NCBI GenBank assembly: GCA_918797485.1
Contig: CAKKNE010000005.1
Span: 2,728,001 to 2,792,000 of the forward strand
Direction of reading: 5' to 3'
From: Pelagomonas calceolata
Lineage: Eukaryota; Sar; Pelagophyceae; Pelagomonadales; Pelagomonadaceae
Length of the DNA: 64,000 nucleotides
Under the pieces are notes generated by a model that ran no database searches, was not told the origin of the DNA, and was given only the letters and a program-made list of their open reading frames with translations. The translations under genes were made by a program, and so were the position numbers. Below are positions 26,297 through 35,700 of this stretch, piece after piece (the stretch's first letter is position 1; each line of letters opens with the position of its first letter).

Positions 26297-28636
26297 ATGC
26301 GGCGAGTACTCTGCGTCGCCGCGACGGCCGCCGCGCTGCAGGCGCCGCTGAACAAAAGGCCAAGCACGAAGGTCGACGTGAGCACGCTCGAGGCCCCGAC
26401 GGAGCGCGTCGTCGTCCCGGAAGATGGGAGCCCGATGCGCCCGCCCATCCTGACGCCCTGGGACGAGAACAAACTGATACTGGAGGAGCAGCTCGGCTTC
26501 TCGGCCGAGAGGCTCGCGACGTACGACGACGTCACAACCGACGACCTGAGTGACGCGTATGAAATGATGCAGCTCTGCCGCCAGTTCGAGAACGCCTGCG
26601 CGCAGAGCTACATGCAGGGGTCGATTCGCGGCTTCATGCATTTAGATAATGGGCAGGAGACGATTCCCGCCCTTGTAGCTGATACCCTTACCAAAAAAGA
26701 TATCAAGTATTCTTATTATAGAGAACATACGCACGCTCTCGCTTCCGGCGTCTCGCCCAATAAAATCATGGCCGAGTTGTTCGCCAAGGACGGAGGTACC
26801 TGTAGAGGTACGGGCGGTTCCATGCACATCTTCGACGTCGAGACCCATTTCCAGGGCGGCTGGGCTCTCGTGGCCGAGCAGTTCCCCTACGCCGCGGGTG
26901 CGGCTCGTTCGATTATGTTGGACCGGCATTTAGGACTGGCCCCGGAAGATGATGATCGGTTGGCTATTGTGTTTTGCGGCGAAGGCGGGTCGCAAAATGG
27001 CCGGTTGGCCGAGGTCATGAACTGCGCGGCCAAGGAGAAGCTGCCTCTACTTATCTTGTGTATTGATAACGGGAGAGCGATCAATACGTTTACCCCTGAC
27101 GTCGCCCAGAACAGTGAGGTCTGGAAGGCCGGCGCGCACTACGGCGTGCCCGGGGCGAAAGTTGATGGTACTAATCTGCAAGATGTGTTGCGCACGGGTC
27201 GTGCTGTGGTCGACTACGTGCGCGAGACGTCTTCACCTGCTATTTTGCAAGTACATACCTACAGACTGCAGGGCCATTCACCCGCAGATCCCGAGCACGA
27301 GCGAGGAAGAAAAGCGGAGAAGAAGTGGGCGCGCGCGGAGGCCGATCCGCTCAAGATCTTCGAGGCGACGGGCGCGCTCCCGCAGGACGTCCTCGACGAG
27401 CGCAAGAAGAAGGCTTCCGCAGTAGTGAAGGACGCTGTCGCCTTCGCGAAGGAGAGCCCGCCGCCGCCGCGGGAGCTGGCGAAGGAATTGGAGTTTCCTG
27501 ATCCGGCGGACACGGACTACAACACGCGCGAGGTCGCCAGCGACAGTGAGGTCATCACGCAACGTTCAGTAGATGCCGCGAAGCTCGCGGAATGCCAGGA
27601 GCGCATCGCCATGCTCCAGCAGCAGGCGAAGGATCCTGGTTTGAATGTTGGTGATGCATTAAACCTCGCCATCCTCGAGGAGATGGTGCGGGATCCGAGG
27701 ACCACGATCCACGCCGAAGATTTACAAGCAGGGAGTAGTTATGATATCCCGCGCCAGACCCAACAAACTTTTGGAGAACTCAGAGCGGCCGACGAAATTA
27801 TCGACGAGGGCCACTTCATCGGCAAGGCCATTGGGGAGGGCATGAACGGGTATAGGCCTATTGTGGAGCTTATGAATGCCAACTTCGGCATCTACGGCAT
27901 GGCCGAGCTATCAAGTGCGGGTAATACGTACGCGACGACGGGCGGGCAGTTCAAGATGCCCCTGACGGTGGTCGGTGCGGGCGGCACGGCTCCCAATCAG
28001 GCTCTGGGCGCGGAGCACAGTCAGCCCTTCCACGCGTACGTCATGGGCATTCCCGGGTTGAAGATCTGCACGGCGGCGACGCCGGAGGGTGCCTATGGCT
28101 TATGTAAGGCCATGATCAGGGATGATGGGCCGGGCATGCTCTTCACGCCCGTCAAGCTGATGAAGGACGAAAAAGTACCTGTCGACGTCGGTACGTGTCT
28201 ACCGCTGAACAAGGCCCACCTCATGTCCAAGGCGTCGGACGCTTCCGTTTCGTCAAGTAAGGCGGTGACGGTGCTCACGTACTTGCACGGCGTGCGCGAG
28301 GCGGTCAACGCGATCGCCGAGATTCAAGGAAACGGCCACGATATTGATTTGATTGAGTTGCGGTCCTTGAAGCCGTTAGATTTGGACACGATCCGCGAGT
28401 CTTTGTCTAGAACACACAAGTTGTGTATTTTAGATGAGTCCACTCAATCCGGCGGCGTCGGGGCGTCCATCAGCGCTTTAGTTGGTGAGGAGCTGTTCGA
28501 CGAGCTCGACGCGCCGGTGAAGCGCCTCTGCATGGACGACGCGCCCGTGCCCTACGCGTCGTCGATGGAGCAGGCCGTCGTCAAGCGCGGGTCGGACCTG
28601 GTGATTGCCGTGAAGGAGCTCGTCGACTACGTCTGA
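26297..28636 (+). CDS. Fused 2-oxoacid (pyruvate-type) dehydrogenase E1 alpha-beta, probably plastid
   Basis: 779 aa, single exon. Residues about 85-390 are an E1 alpha subunit: YEMMQLCRQFENACAQSYM, YYREHTHALASGVS, GTGGSMHIFD, the thiamine-diphosphate motif GEGGSQNGRLAEVMN with a downstream IDNG, and LQGHSPADPE. Residues about 445-779 are an E1 beta subunit: ALNLAILEEMVRD, HFIGKAIGEGMNGYRPIVELM, GAEHSQPFHAYVMGIPGL, LIELRSLKPLDLDTI and DESTQSGGVGASI. In most organisms these are two polypeptides. The N-terminus (MRRVLCVAATAAALQAPLNKRP) looks like a signal peptide plus an ASAFAP-like transit motif, suggesting the plastid. Substrate is inferred from overall likeness; branched-chain types are less likely. 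Confidence 0.9.
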   Translation: MRRVLCVAATAAALQAPLNKRPSTKVDVSTLEAPTERVVVPEDGSPMRPPILTPWDENKLILEEQLGFSAERLATYDDVTTDDLSDAYEMMQLCRQFENACAQSYMQGSIRGFMHLDNGQETIPALVADTLTKKDIKYSYYREHTHALASGVSPNKIMAELFAKDGGTCRGTGGSMHIFDVETHFQGGWALVAEQFPYAAGAARSIMLDRHLGLAPEDDDRLAIVFCGEGGSQNGRLAEVMNCAAKEKLPLLILCIDNGRAINTFTPDVAQNSEVWKAGAHYGVPGAKVDGTNLQDVLRTGRAVVDYVRETSSPAILQVHTYRLQGHSPADPEHERGRKAEKKWARAEADPLKIFEATGALPQDVLDERKKKASAVVKDAVAFAKESPPPPRELAKELEFPDPADTDYNTREVASDSEVITQRSVDAAKLAECQERIAMLQQQAKDPGLNVGDALNLAILEEMVRDPRTTIHAEDLQAGSSYDIPRQTQQTFGELRAADEIIDEGHFIGKAIGEGMNGYRPIVELMNANFGIYGMAELSSAGNTYATTGGQFKMPLTVVGAGGTAPNQALGAEHSQPFHAYVMGIPGLKICTAATPEGAYGLCKAMIRDDGPGMLFTPVKLMKDEKVPVDVGTCLPLNKAHLMSKASDASVSSSKAVTVLTYLHGVREAVNAIAEIQGNGHDIDLIELRSLKPLDLDTIRESLSRTHKLCILDESTQSGGVGASISALVGEELFDELDAPVKRLCMDDAPVPYASSMEQAVVKRGSDLVIAVKELVDYV

Positions 28637-28705
28637 GCGATGCGGGTGCGGCGAAGTAAGTAGATAAACATCGTAGTTAGACTTCGGGCGTGGTCGTATA
28701 TATAC

Positions 28706-29041
28706 TCAGTCGTTGCTCGTCGGTCTGTACGTGGGGGCGTACGACGGCGCATAGCCCTCGCGGGTAGCCCCGGGCCGCACGTAGACGTCGGTCTTCTTCG
28801 AGCCGTCGAACTTCGCCGGGTCGCAGCCGCGGCGCTTAGAGCACTTGCCGTTCTTGGTGGTGAACGCGACGCAGTCGCAGCTCCAGGCTGCCGACAAGGT
28901 ACCTATATGTTCCTCGCCCAACAGCTTCAAGCGTCCGGAGTATACGTCTCGTTGCATCCGCGAGGCATCTTCTAACCGTCCAGCATGTGCATACGAGGTC
29001 GCAAGATTGTTAAGCGCGATGAGTACGGGCACACACGTCAC
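28706..29041 (-). pseudogene. Kinesin-light-chain-like TPR fragment
   Basis: Residues 9-46 of the open minus frame (ALNNLATSYAHAGRLEDAS, MQRDVYSGRLKLLGEEH) match the TPR block of the gene at 60728-61318, also at DNA level (shared GTATACTCCGGA). Upstream there is no further TPR sequence and no ATG, and the frame after GEEHIGTL turns into an unrelated Cys/Lys tail (CSKRRGCDP). This is a partial duplicated block of a large pelagophyte TPR family, not an intact gene. Confidence 0.6.
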
Positions 29042-29597
29042 CTTGCCCGGTGGATATCTGAAGGTTCATGCAGATTTCAACGGAGATTTTGGTGGCGGCC
29101 TCGCGCGTCGCGTGAACACGTTCCTCTACCTGAATCCGGACTGGTCGGACGCCTACCAGGGCCACCTGCAGCTCTGGAGCCGCAACATGAGCACCTGCGC
29201 GCGGGAGATCAGCCCTATTATGAACCGGTTCGTGGCCTTCAAGACCGACGATTTTAGCTATCACGGTCATCCCGTGCCACTGCTTGCCCCAGAAGGGCGC
29301 GCGCGACGATCTATTGCGGCCTACTTCTACACGAAGGGATATCGCGATGCGCGGGAGTGCCTCCATCCGATGTGCTACGCCGGTGATTGGAGGCGATGCA
29401 CCTGTAAATGGCATAACACACTGTGGCATGACTCTCCCTGCCTCGCGTGTACCCACCACATTATGAAGAAGCAATTCGGTAACGGCGCATGTGGCGTCCG
29501 GATGAAGCGTCGCCTCAAGAGCCTCGGGCCTTCCAGTCATCAGGGCGCGATGCACCATGCGCTCGCTCGTTTCCACAGCGAGCACGTTGGTAACTGA
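29019..29597 (+). CDS. 2OG-Fe(II) oxygenase, N-terminally truncated fragment
   Basis: 192 aa from ATG 29019. It starts in the middle of the double-stranded beta-helix: GGYLKVHADFNGDF (the iron-binding His-x-Asp), RRVNTFLYLNPDWSDAYQGH, LQLWSRNMSTC, then DDFSYHGHPVPL with the distal His and RARRSIAAYFYT with the 2-oxoglutarate-binding Arg. These match prolyl-hydroxylase-like oxygenases. The normal N-terminal third is absent; immediately upstream lies the antisense TPR fragment. The Cys/His-rich tail (HPMCYAGDWRRCTCKWH) is unusual. It is either a 5'-truncated copy or lacks an unseen upstream exon. Confidence 0.65.
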   Translation: MSTGTHVTLPGGYLKVHADFNGDFGGGLARRVNTFLYLNPDWSDAYQGHLQLWSRNMSTCAREISPIMNRFVAFKTDDFSYHGHPVPLLAPEGRARRSIAAYFYTKGYRDARECLHPMCYAGDWRRCTCKWHNTLWHDSPCLACTHHIMKKQFGNGACGVRMKRRLKSLGPSSHQGAMHHALARFHSEHVGN

Positions 29598-29690
29598 AAT
29601 GCTACGGACACCAACGACGCGAGCATTGTACACTCGTCGTCCGCCAACGTACACTAGGAGATCATATAATAAAAAGCCTCGTTACCCAAT

Positions 29691-32285
29691 CTACCCGTCC
29701 AGCAACTCCTCAAGCTTCGCCGTGTCCTCCGGCGCAGGCGCGGGCGCGGGCGCCGTCTTCGCCTTCTTCCGCCGCGGCGCGCCCGGTGATCGCGACGACG
29801 ACCGATCCGTCCGCGCGTAATATATGCGCCGGCTATCGTTAAAAATGAATTTGACCGGGTCTGTACTACCATTTTTCTTGAGCTCGGCGCCGAAGTTTTT
29901 CACGCATTGCACGGCCTCGTCCTCCTTCAACAGTTTCGCGAGGTCTCCTACAATTTTTCGTGGGCAGGGCCCGCATCTATACTTGCGATCAATCCGCGCC
30001 CACTCGTCGGCGACCGAATCAGGCAACCGCATCTCGCCCGACGGCTTGTCGCGCGGCGACCGGCCGAAGGGCCGCGCTTCGGCCGACGACGGCGCGCGCG
30101 GCGACGACCCGCCCTTGATCAATGATCGTTTCGCAATATGTTTTTGAATTGATTCCCTCACCCATGCTTGGATGCTATGCGGCGCGTTGCGTTTCTTTGA
30201 TAAGGCGACATGGAGTAACTCGAGCACCTGGGCGGCCTCCGCCTCGGTCAGGGCATCGCGCATCTGTATTAAATTAGGCCTCCCGATATCGCGCGGCGCA
30301 ACCCCAAAATCCCTCTGCAACGGTATAAAAGCTTTCTGTACGACATCGGGCAGCTGCACTCCTAGACTATCAACGGGCTTCACGCGCCTAGGTGGAAGAG
30401 CTGGTGGTGACCGTTCATCCGCACCACCTTTATCTTGCAACCTATCAGATATAGCATCGTCCAACGCTTCGTCCGCGTCGCGCGACGGCCGCCGATCCAA
30501 CGATGACCGTAACGCGTCGACGACACAAAGAGCCGCATTCCGCGGTAGCAACCATCCTAGATCCCGCAGTGTCCCGGACGCGAACGCGTCCTCATTCAAA
30601 TCAAAATCAAATCGTAGATCATCCAACCGTTTCAGTAAAGCACCCATGGGCTTCGCGTCCCGATCCTTGAGCGCCCGTCCCGCGCACTCGACGAGCCAGT
30701 CGCCGTAGGCCGGTATGCTACCCCTTTTGAGCCGCCGCGCGCAGGACTTGCCGCACTTCTCCGCTAATTTAGCATCCATCTTTTCGACGGCGACGGCGAG
30801 CGTCTGGAAGGTTTTTTGATCAATCCCGCCGTCTCCGACGCTCACGTGGCCCTCGAGTCTCGCAAAAAACGCTTCGTTGGCTTTCGCGCCGCCGGGCTTG
30901 TGCTTCTCGGGACTCCTCGAGCGCGACCTAGAACGTCTTCGTCTTCCCCTACTTCTAGATCGTCTCCGCTCGTTCTGGCTGATGCACCGCCGGATACCAC
31001 CCATCATCCACCCATTCAAATTCTTAATCTTATCTCGAGGAAAGCTCCGTAAATGTTCGCAGATTTCAATTTGGTGCTCCTTCTTCAGGGCGCAGAGCGC
31101 GGCCACGGTATGCCCGTCGAGTTCCCATTGCCCGAGCGTCCCGTTGTCCTTGCACTTCCGCAGGATCTGCCGAGCGCGCTTCGCGACCCTCGGGTCGTCA
31201 TAGACGGGCCGGATGCCATCATCCCTACTTCGTGATCGCGATCTAGAACGGGATCGAGATCGAGACCGGCTCCGCGAGGAAGATCTAGAGCGAGATCTGG
31301 ACCGCCGCCGCGACTTCTTCTTCTTTTTTGGGGAAGAGGCCTTGACTTCGCGCTTCGCGCCATTACTAATACCTTCGAGCAGCCAGGCCTGGAGACCAGG
31401 GCCCAGGCCCCACAAGACTCGTGGATCTTGCCCACGCACGTACTGGGCATACGCCAGAGCGGCATCATCAGTCAACAAACCTAACTGTTTCTCCAAATTA
31501 GCATCTAACACATCTTGCCTCCCGATGCCGCCCATGACTTGCACGAGCATACCTTTCGCATTGTCGACACCTGACAAAGGTGCCGGTGCTGGAGTGGAAG
31601 CAATAGGCATCAGCTCGATGATCTTCTTTTTCAGCCACGGGGAGGGTGTCCTTACTGTACTATACGCAGCCTGGAACTGCTGCAACGCGTCGATGGCTTT
31701 CGGCGACGGGAGGTTGAGTAGATCTAATGAGACTTTCGGGAGCACCTCATCGAACAAAATGACTTTCTTGGCCTCGTTGAATTTATTTATTGTTTGTTGT
31801 AAGTCGTCGGGTATGGTCTGCTGTCTTACGTTCTCGTAATCCCTCACATTCGTCCGCAGGACGTCCAGGACGACTGGGCTTGCGGGAACGCCGGGCGCTC
31901 TTCTTAACGCTACGGCGGTCTCTTCACCAACCAATGAAGCGACTTTCACCGGTAATCTTATCAGTAATTTCCGCGCTTCTTCCAAGGATGCCGCGTCCAG
32001 ATCGACATGCGGCCCCAACGTGCCGAAAAACGCGTCGATCGGAGCGTTCGCGTCCTTGGCGTCATCATCATCAGAACCAGACGCGAAGGGGTCGTTATTC
32101 GACAGCTCTTTCACCAAAGTAGTGAGGGATTTGATGACCCGTCCATCGCCTTTCCGGTAGGTCCACCTATCACCTTTTTTGTCGCAGGCCCAGCCGTGCT
32201 TCTCGAGGATGGCTCGTTTCGCGTCCGGCGTCGTGGCTTGCTCTAGTTCCGCGGCGCAGGCGGGGTCGGGCGGGTAGCTCGACAT
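29691..32285 (-). CDS. RS-rich protein with repeated helical modules (hnRNP Q acidic-domain-like)
   Basis: 864 aa, single exon. The N-terminus (RAILEKHGWACDKKGDRWTY) is followed by several spaced modules of about 70 residues, for example RVAKRARQILRKCKDNGTLG with IEICEHLRSFPRDKIKNLNG and MMGGIRRCI, LLTDDAALAYAQYVRG with LQAWLLEGI, and EAAQVLELLHVALSKKRNAP with AWVRESIQKHI. Each consists of a helix, a short loop and a terminal [AG]W+-GI helix, reminiscent of the NURR/acidic domain of hnRNP Q/R. Two RS stretches (about 320-365 and 438-462) suggest splicing-speckle location. No RRM is seen. RNA-processing scaffold is inference. Confidence 0.6.
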   Translation of the reverse strand: MSSYPPDPACAAELEQATTPDAKRAILEKHGWACDKKGDRWTYRKGDGRVIKSLTTLVKELSNNDPFASGSDDDDAKDANAPIDAFFGTLGPHVDLDAASLEEARKLLIRLPVKVASLVGEETAVALRRAPGVPASPVVLDVLRTNVRDYENVRQQTIPDDLQQTINKFNEAKKVILFDEVLPKVSLDLLNLPSPKAIDALQQFQAAYSTVRTPSPWLKKKIIELMPIASTPAPAPLSGVDNAKGMLVQVMGGIGRQDVLDANLEKQLGLLTDDAALAYAQYVRGQDPRVLWGLGPGLQAWLLEGISNGAKREVKASSPKKKKKSRRRSRSRSRSSSRSRSRSRSRSRSRSRSRDDGIRPVYDDPRVAKRARQILRKCKDNGTLGQWELDGHTVAALCALKKEHQIEICEHLRSFPRDKIKNLNGWMMGGIRRCISQNERRRSRSRGRRRRSRSRSRSPEKHKPGGAKANEAFFARLEGHVSVGDGGIDQKTFQTLAVAVEKMDAKLAEKCGKSCARRLKRGSIPAYGDWLVECAGRALKDRDAKPMGALLKRLDDLRFDFDLNEDAFASGTLRDLGWLLPRNAALCVVDALRSSLDRRPSRDADEALDDAISDRLQDKGGADERSPPALPPRRVKPVDSLGVQLPDVVQKAFIPLQRDFGVAPRDIGRPNLIQMRDALTEAEAAQVLELLHVALSKKRNAPHSIQAWVRESIQKHIAKRSLIKGGSSPRAPSSAEARPFGRSPRDKPSGEMRLPDSVADEWARIDRKYRCGPCPRKIVGDLAKLLKEDEAVQCVKNFGAELKKNGSTDPVKFIFNDSRRIYYARTDRSSSRSPGAPRRKKAKTAPAPAPAPEDTAKLEELLDG

Positions 32286-32732
32286 GATTGTTTGGCGCGC
32301 GTCGACGGCGTTTACGCTCAGCCTCCTGGAACGCTGCTTTGCGTCCCGGCAGTACTTTGCGCGCGTCGACGGCGTCGCGTCGCGCTGCCCTGCCCTGCTC
32401 TTCAGGGGAGCTGCTCTGGGGCAATTTTATGTCGCGGCTGCCGCAGCCGCTCGCTAAGCGGCTGTGACAGGTCAGCTATGTCGCACGCGACGTCTGCCTC
32501 GCTTGCGCGTATCAATGCCCCCGCACAGCCAGCACGGCGGCGAGTGCAATCGAGTTTGCTAGTGTCTTACAGGCCGCTAGGTCCGGCCGGTATTTTGACT
32601 CTGGGCTGTTTTTAGCCCTCCAGAGATAGCTTACGTAAGCTACAGACAGCCGCGGCGGTGCCTATTCATCGCTGCTCCAGCCACGGCGCAAAAAAACCGC
32701 TTCGCGACAAGCCTAGCAGACCCTAAGCGCCA
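32286..32732. other. Divergent promoter region, RS protein/BPI-PqiA gene
   Basis: About 450 bases with no gene. It contains introner-core-like GCGCGCGTCGACGGCGT twice (near 32297 and 32360) and one copy of the 23-bp promoter repeat. Confidence 0.5.
32559..32581 (+). promoter_or_regulatory. 23-bp promoter inverted repeat, copy 8
   Basis: Consensus except for the last base. It lies 152 bp upstream of the BPI-PqiA-like ATG and 274 bp from the RS-protein start. Confidence 0.7.
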
Positions 32733-35700
32733 ATGCGAATTACACTCCTCATTGCTGGCGCCGCGATTGCTGGCGCCGCAGCGGCCGCTCCAAAATCAGA
32801 CCCGCTATCAGCCTGGCTCTACAACCTGGAATTTCCCCTGCCCGACGCGCACGGAGTAGTCGACGGCGTCGACGTGTCATTGACGCAAGCGACCTGTACT
32901 CATGCACAAATAAAATCACTGGAAGCGACCGGTTATCAAACAACGATCAGCATCAATACAAAAGACGCGGCCCTCGACTGCGCGTTTTCGTGGGCCTACC
33001 AAACACAACATCTGAAAGGCAACGGCCGCGCGTCGGCGTCGCTGTTAGTGAAGAAGGCGGCGGCCTCCATTATTCTCAATGCGTCTCAGGAAACGAGACC
33101 GCGCCCCATATCATCATCGCTGCGGAACTGCTCCGCCGCCGCGAAGGTCACGGCTCTGAAGGTGAAAGGCGGGCTCACCGGAGCACTCTTGGAATTGCTG
33201 GCGCCCTGGATCGAGCGCAAATTATCTGGGGAAGTGGGACCCGCGCTCTGTGGCACCTTGAAGCCGCTCGTCGACGCGAATCTGACTCGCTTGATCCGAA
33301 CGACGACCGCCCTCGCGAGCACGTGCGCCATGAAAGCGCGGCGCCGCAATGAACGCGACTTACAACAAGCCGGCGCCGCGTCCCGATCGGATCTCCTGGA
33401 TTGGCGGACGCCCCGCGTGACGGCTCTTACCAAGATCGCGGGGCGGCTCGGCAACTGCGCGGCACGGCAAGGTGTGAATATGAACCTGAACGTCTCCAAA
33501 ACCTTCCGGACGCCCCTGGGCGATATCAAGGTAGGCGTGACGTATCTGAACGTCCGAGGCGTCTCCGAATTGTCGATAGCACCGGCGCGCAACAATTCGT
33601 TCGTAGCGAGGGCAACGGGCGACGTCGCCATCAAATCAACGATAAACCTGGAGGTGACGTCGCCGCTGAGCCCATCTTCATTAACAGAGACCTTCGCGGC
33701 GTCGGTCTCCGCGCGAAAGGCTTCAATCGACGGCGCGCTCCGCGTGGCACTCGCCCCGACGAAGAGCCAGCCTTTTGGCGCGTTGGTCCGGACGCCTTTA
33801 CAATGCCTCGCCCGGAGCCTCGATACGGTCTCCATCACAGACATAGATATAGCCGCGGCGGCCTACGCGCGGGCCGAGCTCGCGCCGCAAGGAACGCCGT
33901 CGCCACTCGCGGCAGGCGTCGACGCTACACTAAACGTGCTCTTCGATCTGATCGTGAGAAGCTTCCCCGGCTTCATAGATGACGCGATCGCGTGTTCAAT
34001 GGACGCGGCACGAGAAAATGCGAACGACGATGTACAGAGACGCATCGCAACGGCGCGGCGCGCGCCCTGCGCGCCACCATCTACCAAAGGTACGGTAGAC
34101 TGGGCCGCCTCACCTTTGTTGGATGCTCTGGACGGCCTTTCGGTGGAGACGGCGAATTTCGGACTGCAGTGTCTCGTCGAGGGCCGCACGACAGCTATAG
34201 GGGAAGCGGCCGTCACCGTCAATGGCGTGGACACTCTGTCAAAGCTCGACCTGAGCGGACGCGGTTCCGAGATCGACGCGGCGCTCGGCATTGATGGCCC
34301 TGCGTCCGTTGTTGTAAAGGTGGACGGCAAAAACGCGTCCTTGCATATCAGCGATTTATCCATTGATGCCTCGGTGACCGTGCCGCTTGTTTCGACGATT
34401 GAGGACGCCACGTTGGATGACGGCGGTTGTGCCTTCATCACCAGCCTTGGCCCGCCGGCCGTGGACACGCTGTCAATTCAAGCGCAGTCGTCCTTGGCTG
34501 TAAACGGTTTCGACGGTCAGACGAATGAAGCGCTGTCGAATGTGGGAAGCGCCTTGGCCTACGAGGTCGGCGACGTCTGGAATGACAATGGTCGTGTAGC
34601 ATTGAATGCGCGCTGGGCGGCGCAGCTCGACGCGGCGTCGAAGCGGTGTTCTGGCGACAAGCACAAGAAACAGAGCAAGGCGCCCTGGGCCCTGGTCATT
34701 TGTGTTGTGCTTGTGGCCGTCGTCGCCATCGTGTTCATCGGTCTGAAAGTCGACGACGCCCTGGCCCCAAATGAACTCGAGGCCCCGTTGCTCCCTGAAC
34801 AACCTTCTATAGAGGAGGACCTCGAGCTCCTCACCTCACCACAATCTCTAGCGACGAACGCACCTCCTTACATGAAAATACTCCTACCCATGGGCTTAGT
34901 ACTGACCACAGCCCTCTTCATCTGGTCCCACGTCGCCTACGCCGCAACGGTCAAGCTCGAGGTACGCCTATTACCACATGCCGGCCTGGCGGGCGGCGCG
35001 GAAGTGCTCCACCTGGGCGACCTCTTCAGATTTTCCCTCACGAGTAGTGTCAAGGACATGTGGCAGGCCCACGTCTACGTGTTGGCTGTGTTGGTGGCTT
35101 TGTGTTCGGGCGTCTGGCCCTATACCAAAATAATACTGTTGGGGGTTTGTTGGTTCTACACCCCACCCAAGCGTGGCCAAATACTAGAGTGGATTGATGT
35201 ATTAGGTAAGTGGGCGCTAGTCGACACCTTCGTCATGACGCTGATGTTGGTGGCTTTTCATTTCGATGTTACTGTTGGGGATACGACTGGTGACATAAAA
35301 GCAGCGTCACTGGTCGACGCGGTGACCGTGCGCGTCTTCGTCGAAGCCCTACCGTCGTTCTTCGTCTATGTTTTAGCCTCGTGTCTGTCGTTGGTGCTTG
35401 GGCATGTGACAGTCGCCCGGCACCGGTCGTTTGACGTGGTAGACGATGCGCCGTTGGCACTATGTTCGATGAGGTACATTTTAGGTTTCGCGGCGATGCT
35501 TGTTTTGGTGATAGTGGGCTGCTGCCTGGCGTCCTTCGACTTCCACATTCAGGGGCTGGCCGGATTAGTTTTGGGCGACAAGGCGAAGCGAAGGTATTCT
35601 TTGATCTCTCTAGGTGAGGCAATCCCCGGCAGCAGCAAGGATGCAAGAGGGGCTGTGAGTCTAGAGGTCGTCTACTTCTTCTTCGGCTTCGCGCTGCCAT

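Noticed and set aside
28845-29018. N-terminal extension of the oxygenase frame
   Set aside because: Starts at a non-ATG codon and is the reverse complement of the TPR fragment, so it is not oxygenase sequence.
31210-31320. GATCGAGATCG-type DNA repeats as a satellite or CRISPR-like array
   Set aside because: They encode the RS dipeptides of the RS-rich proteins (also 40280-40400); spacing is three- and six-base, with no spacers.
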